This document shows, one piece after another, positions 5,787 through 7,681 of a stretch of DNA of 7,681 nt. The position numbers and the translations under genes are program-made. Source of the DNA: Dehalococcoidia bacterium. Lineage in GTDB: Bacteria; Chloroflexota; Dehalococcoidia; Dehalococcoidales; Fen-1064. The notes below the pieces were generated by a model that did not search any database, was not told where the DNA came from, and worked only from the letters and a program-made list of their open reading frames with translations. The stretch lies in NCBI GenBank assembly GCA_003153075.1, contig PMBW01000132.1:297-7977 (forward strand), written 5' to 3'. Position 1 is the stretch's first letter. Every line of letters starts with the position of its first letter.

Positions 5787-6692
5787 CTAACCAGCTCTTG
5801 CGTTTACCAGTAATAACGGCATCTCCCCATAGCGCAACACTCTTTCCGTAACACTGCCCAGCGCCCAGCGGTCGAATCCTGACCGTCCGTGCGTGGACAT
5901 GACGATCAGATCAGCACCTACATCTTTACCTGCTTTCATGATTTCGCCGGCAGCATCGGTGCCGGATGTGACTCTATGTGTTACATCAAGACCTTTCAGT
6001 TTTAATTTATCCTCTAATTCCAAAATTCCTTCATCGACCCGTTTCTTCTCATACTCATCCACCTTTCCATAATCGACATATCCTGCATATCCCATTCCAT
6101 ACCCGTAGTCATAAATTAGAACCATCGTTGCCATTTGGAACAGTGTAACCGGCACTTTCAACCTGGCAGCTAATTCTTCTCCTACCGGTAATGCCAATTT
6201 ACCTGGTTCCGACCCATCCTGAGGCAGGAGGATGTGGCTGATTAATTGCTTCTTGCTTTCAATTCTGGCAATGTCCTGCGGCCTGATAATCAACACCGGT
6301 ATCGGCACTGTCCGGCAGAGGTGATCAGTCACGCTGCCTAGCATTTTCCCGATTTTAAGCCCGGAAGCGCTAACCGCGGCCATAATTATCAAATCCACCT
6401 TGTTTTTATCAACAAGATTGCAGATACTCCCGGCAGGTTCTCCGGCCTCGATTTCTGTAGTTACTTTGACTTCATTACCATTAGCCCCGCCTTTTTTAGC
6501 ATTCTGCCTGATAGAATCAACCAGGCGATCCAGATAAGTTTGGTGCATGTGCTGCTGATGTTTATACTCATGCCCAAAAACATGATAAAGAATTATCTCG
6601 GAACCCAAGCTTCCTGCAATCTCCTCAGCATAAGGAATAGACGCCTCGGCCAATTCGGATCCATCCAGTGGTAACAATATTCTTTCAAACAT
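5787..6692 (-). CDS. Tandem-domain universal stress protein (UspA family)
   Basis: This 301-residue cytoplasmic protein has two Usp domains, each starting with a typical strand: FERILLPLDGSELAE (2-16) and SHILLPQDGSEPGK (152-165). Many Usp domains bind ATP through G-2x-G-9x-G(S/T). Domain 2 (150-297) has a good version, STHGRSGFDRWALGS (266-280), with serine at the first glycine. Domain 1 (1-137) keeps the final GS (119-120) but has alanine and serine where the HG should be (AAVSAS, 105-110), so its site is probably altered or lost. Between strands of domain 2 is a tyrosine- and glycine-rich stretch, YDYGYGMGYAGYVDYG (194-209), and domain 1 has a histidine-rich stretch (H41, H45, H48, H50); neither is typical. 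The ATG has AAGGAG five bases upstream. The HtrA-like protease follows directly, which fits a role in envelope or general stress. Confidence 0.93.
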   Translation of the reverse strand: MFERILLPLDGSELAEASIPYAEEIAGSLGSEIILYHVFGHEYKHQQHMHQTYLDRLVDSIRQNAKKGGANGNEVKVTTEIEAGEPAGSICNLVDKNKVDLIIMAAVSASGLKIGKMLGSVTDHLCRTVPIPVLIIRPQDIARIESKKQLISHILLPQDGSEPGKLALPVGEELAARLKVPVTLFQMATMVLIYDYGYGMGYAGYVDYGKVDEYEKKRVDEGILELEDKLKLKGLDVTHRVTSGTDAAGEIMKAGKDVGADLIVMSTHGRSGFDRWALGSVTERVLRYGEMPLLLVNARAG

Positions 6693-6697
6693 ATTTT

Positions 6698-6703
6698 CTC
6701 CTT
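6698..6703 (-). promoter_or_regulatory. Ribosome binding site of the universal stress gene
   Basis: AAGGAG on the minus strand with a five-base spacer to the ATG at 6692-6690 fixes the start. Confidence 0.7.
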
Positions 6704-6803
6704 ATTGCTTAAAATAATTAAATTCAGCCGTTCACTTATTTACGTTCTCACACATAAGAATCCCTTTCTACCGCCTTAAATCTAACACTTGCCACATTAA
6801 AGA

Positions 6804-6833
6804 TTTATAAAATTCAAGCCATTTAAATTACAA
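6804..6833 (-). promoter_or_regulatory. Candidate promoter of the usp-protease operon
   Basis: TTGTAA (6833-6828, four of six), an 18-base spacer and TATAAA (6809-6804, five of six) lie on the minus strand. A start near 6797 would give a leader of about 105 bases. The whole gap is AT-rich, so chance matches are likely and the call is tentative. Confidence 0.3.
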
Positions 6834-6855
6834 AACAATGACAAATTGAGGTTTC

Positions 6856-6868
6856 ATGTTTCAAACAT
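6856..6868. promoter_or_regulatory. 13-base perfect palindrome, possible operator
   Basis: ATGTTT-C-AAACAT is a perfect inverted repeat around a single central base, in the 254-base gap upstream of the universal stress gene. It lies about 25 bases upstream of the candidate -35 element, where an activator or repressor dimer could bind. No regulator gene is nearby in the window. Confidence 0.35.
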
Positions 6869-6946
6869 AGTACGACTCGAGGCAGTAATGAAATCAAGAA
6901 GAATGTGCCGTCAACAGGCGTAAAAAACAGTTAGAATAATGCAATA

Positions 6947-7672
6947 TTAATTGTGTTCTCGAACATTATGCGGAAATTTCAATACCTGTCTCAAATGAAT
7001 TGCAATTACCTCAAACCAGATGAGTCCGTTTAGTATGATCAACCTTTCCGATAAACCAAACCAGTTCTTTTCTAATATTGCCCAGACTACGACGAGTACA
7101 CAGCCCGTCAAACCGGCAATTATAGAGTACCGGTTTAAAATGTTCCATTTGGATTTTGTTTTAAATAAATCCGCAAAAAAGAAACAGGTCACCGGGAACA
7201 ATCCGCCTTCGGCCCAGGCAGCATAATGATGAATAAACCCATGAAGTGAGTGATACGTTCCCAGTGGGTCGGTGGGAAATAACCCCAGCAGTATGAAGCC
7301 GGCCCCCAGCAATATCATTAAACCAAAACCAATACGTGATTCTCGCGAGCGTCCAAACTCACTATACAGCTCGGACGCTAAAGAAATCGTCGTTATACCA
7401 AATATAATAAATGCAGCACTCTGCAGCCAACCGGTCCGGCCAAGCCCCAGATCGCTGATTGACTGTGTGACGGCGTTATATTGCCCGCCAGATAAAACGC
7501 CAACTATGTCAGTAATAACAAGCAATACCGGAGCAATAATACCCGCGATCAGAACAACCTGGTAAATACTTAAACGTATTGAAGGAAGCCTCGTTCGGCC
7601 CCCATTTTTATTCTTCGGAGTCCAACGCGCGGCGATTATGGATGGGGCGGTTTTCAATTTTTTCTTTTCCAT
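6947..7672 (-). CDS. DUF998-family integral membrane protein
   Basis: This 241-residue protein has about six hydrophobic segments (roughly 38-60, 83-103, 113-133, 150-170, 182-202 and 208-228). It resembles the DUF998 family of unknown function: QSISDLGLGRTGWLQ (70-84) after helix 1, GLFPTDPLG (130-138) after helix 3, and HSLHGFIHH (141-149) before helix 4 are the conserved features I recognise. The histidine-rich HSLHGFIHH next to a membrane face could bind a metal or lipid headgroup, but no activity is known to me. The first 35 residues are basic and hydrophilic (MEKKKLK, then KNKNGGRTR) and would lie in the cytoplasm; this tail seems longer than the family usually has. The ATG at 7672 is close to the window edge, with only a weak purine stretch (GAAAG) upstream visible. 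Its promoter is outside the window, and the gap to the universal stress gene suggests a separate transcript. Confidence 0.75.
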   Translation of the reverse strand: MEKKKLKTAPSIIAARWTPKNKNGGRTRLPSIRLSIYQVVLIAGIIAPVLLVITDIVGVLSGGQYNAVTQSISDLGLGRTGWLQSAAFIIFGITTISLASELYSEFGRSRESRIGFGLMILLGAGFILLGLFPTDPLGTYHSLHGFIHHYAAWAEGGLFPVTCFFFADLFKTKSKWNILNRYSIIAGLTGCVLVVVWAILEKNWFGLSERLIILNGLIWFEVIAIHLRQVLKFPHNVREHN

Positions 7673-7681
7673 ACTTTCTAT

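Noticed and set aside
6901..6946. Terminator hairpin after the DUF998 gene
   Set aside because: The only complementary arms (GCC/GGC around 6907-6919) give a three-base stem and no T-run at the right place.
1..7681. CRISPR array, insertion sequence, tRNA or rRNA
   Set aside because: No spaced direct repeats, transposase-like frame, terminal inverted repeats or cloverleaf-like conserved sequence was seen on either strand.

Overview
The window holds eight protein genes (seven complete, one cut by the left edge) and no RNA gene, insertion sequence or CRISPR array that I can see. Coding DNA has mixed GC content and the intergenic gaps are AT-rich, with recognisable Shine-Dalgarno and sigma-70-type promoters. 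A KamA-type aminomutase next to an ATP-grasp gene, a ThiD2-ThiE fusion and a translin/Trax-like gene in a bacterial setting suggest Chloroflexota, possibly Dehalococcoidia. That is an inference from gene content and cannot be settled by reading alone.

Left part (1-1621, minus strand): a lysine 2,3-aminomutase-like radical SAM enzyme (kamA), preceded by a well-formed promoter. Two bases after its stop comes the start of a gene that resembles the N-terminus of D-Ala-D-Ala-ligase-type ATP-grasp enzymes. The pair looks translationally coupled and could make a beta-amino acid and then join it to something. This is the best candidate in the window for an uncharacterised pathway.

Middle part (1622-4982): an MFS transporter on the minus strand diverges across a 348-base gap from a plus-strand pair. 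That pair is a fused HMP-phosphate kinase/thiamine-phosphate synthase (ThiD2-ThiE) and a translin-family protein whose start lies inside the end of the thi gene. The thi gene has a promoter so close to its start codon that no TPP riboswitch fits after it.

Right part (4983-7681, minus strand): a tandem-domain universal stress protein followed 33 bases later by a secreted, probably lipid-anchored HtrA-type serine protease without a PDZ domain, likely one stress-response transcript. Upstream, after a 254-base gap carrying a 13-base palindrome, is a DUF998-type six-helix membrane protein. The protease and translin genes converge with only six bases between their stop codons.
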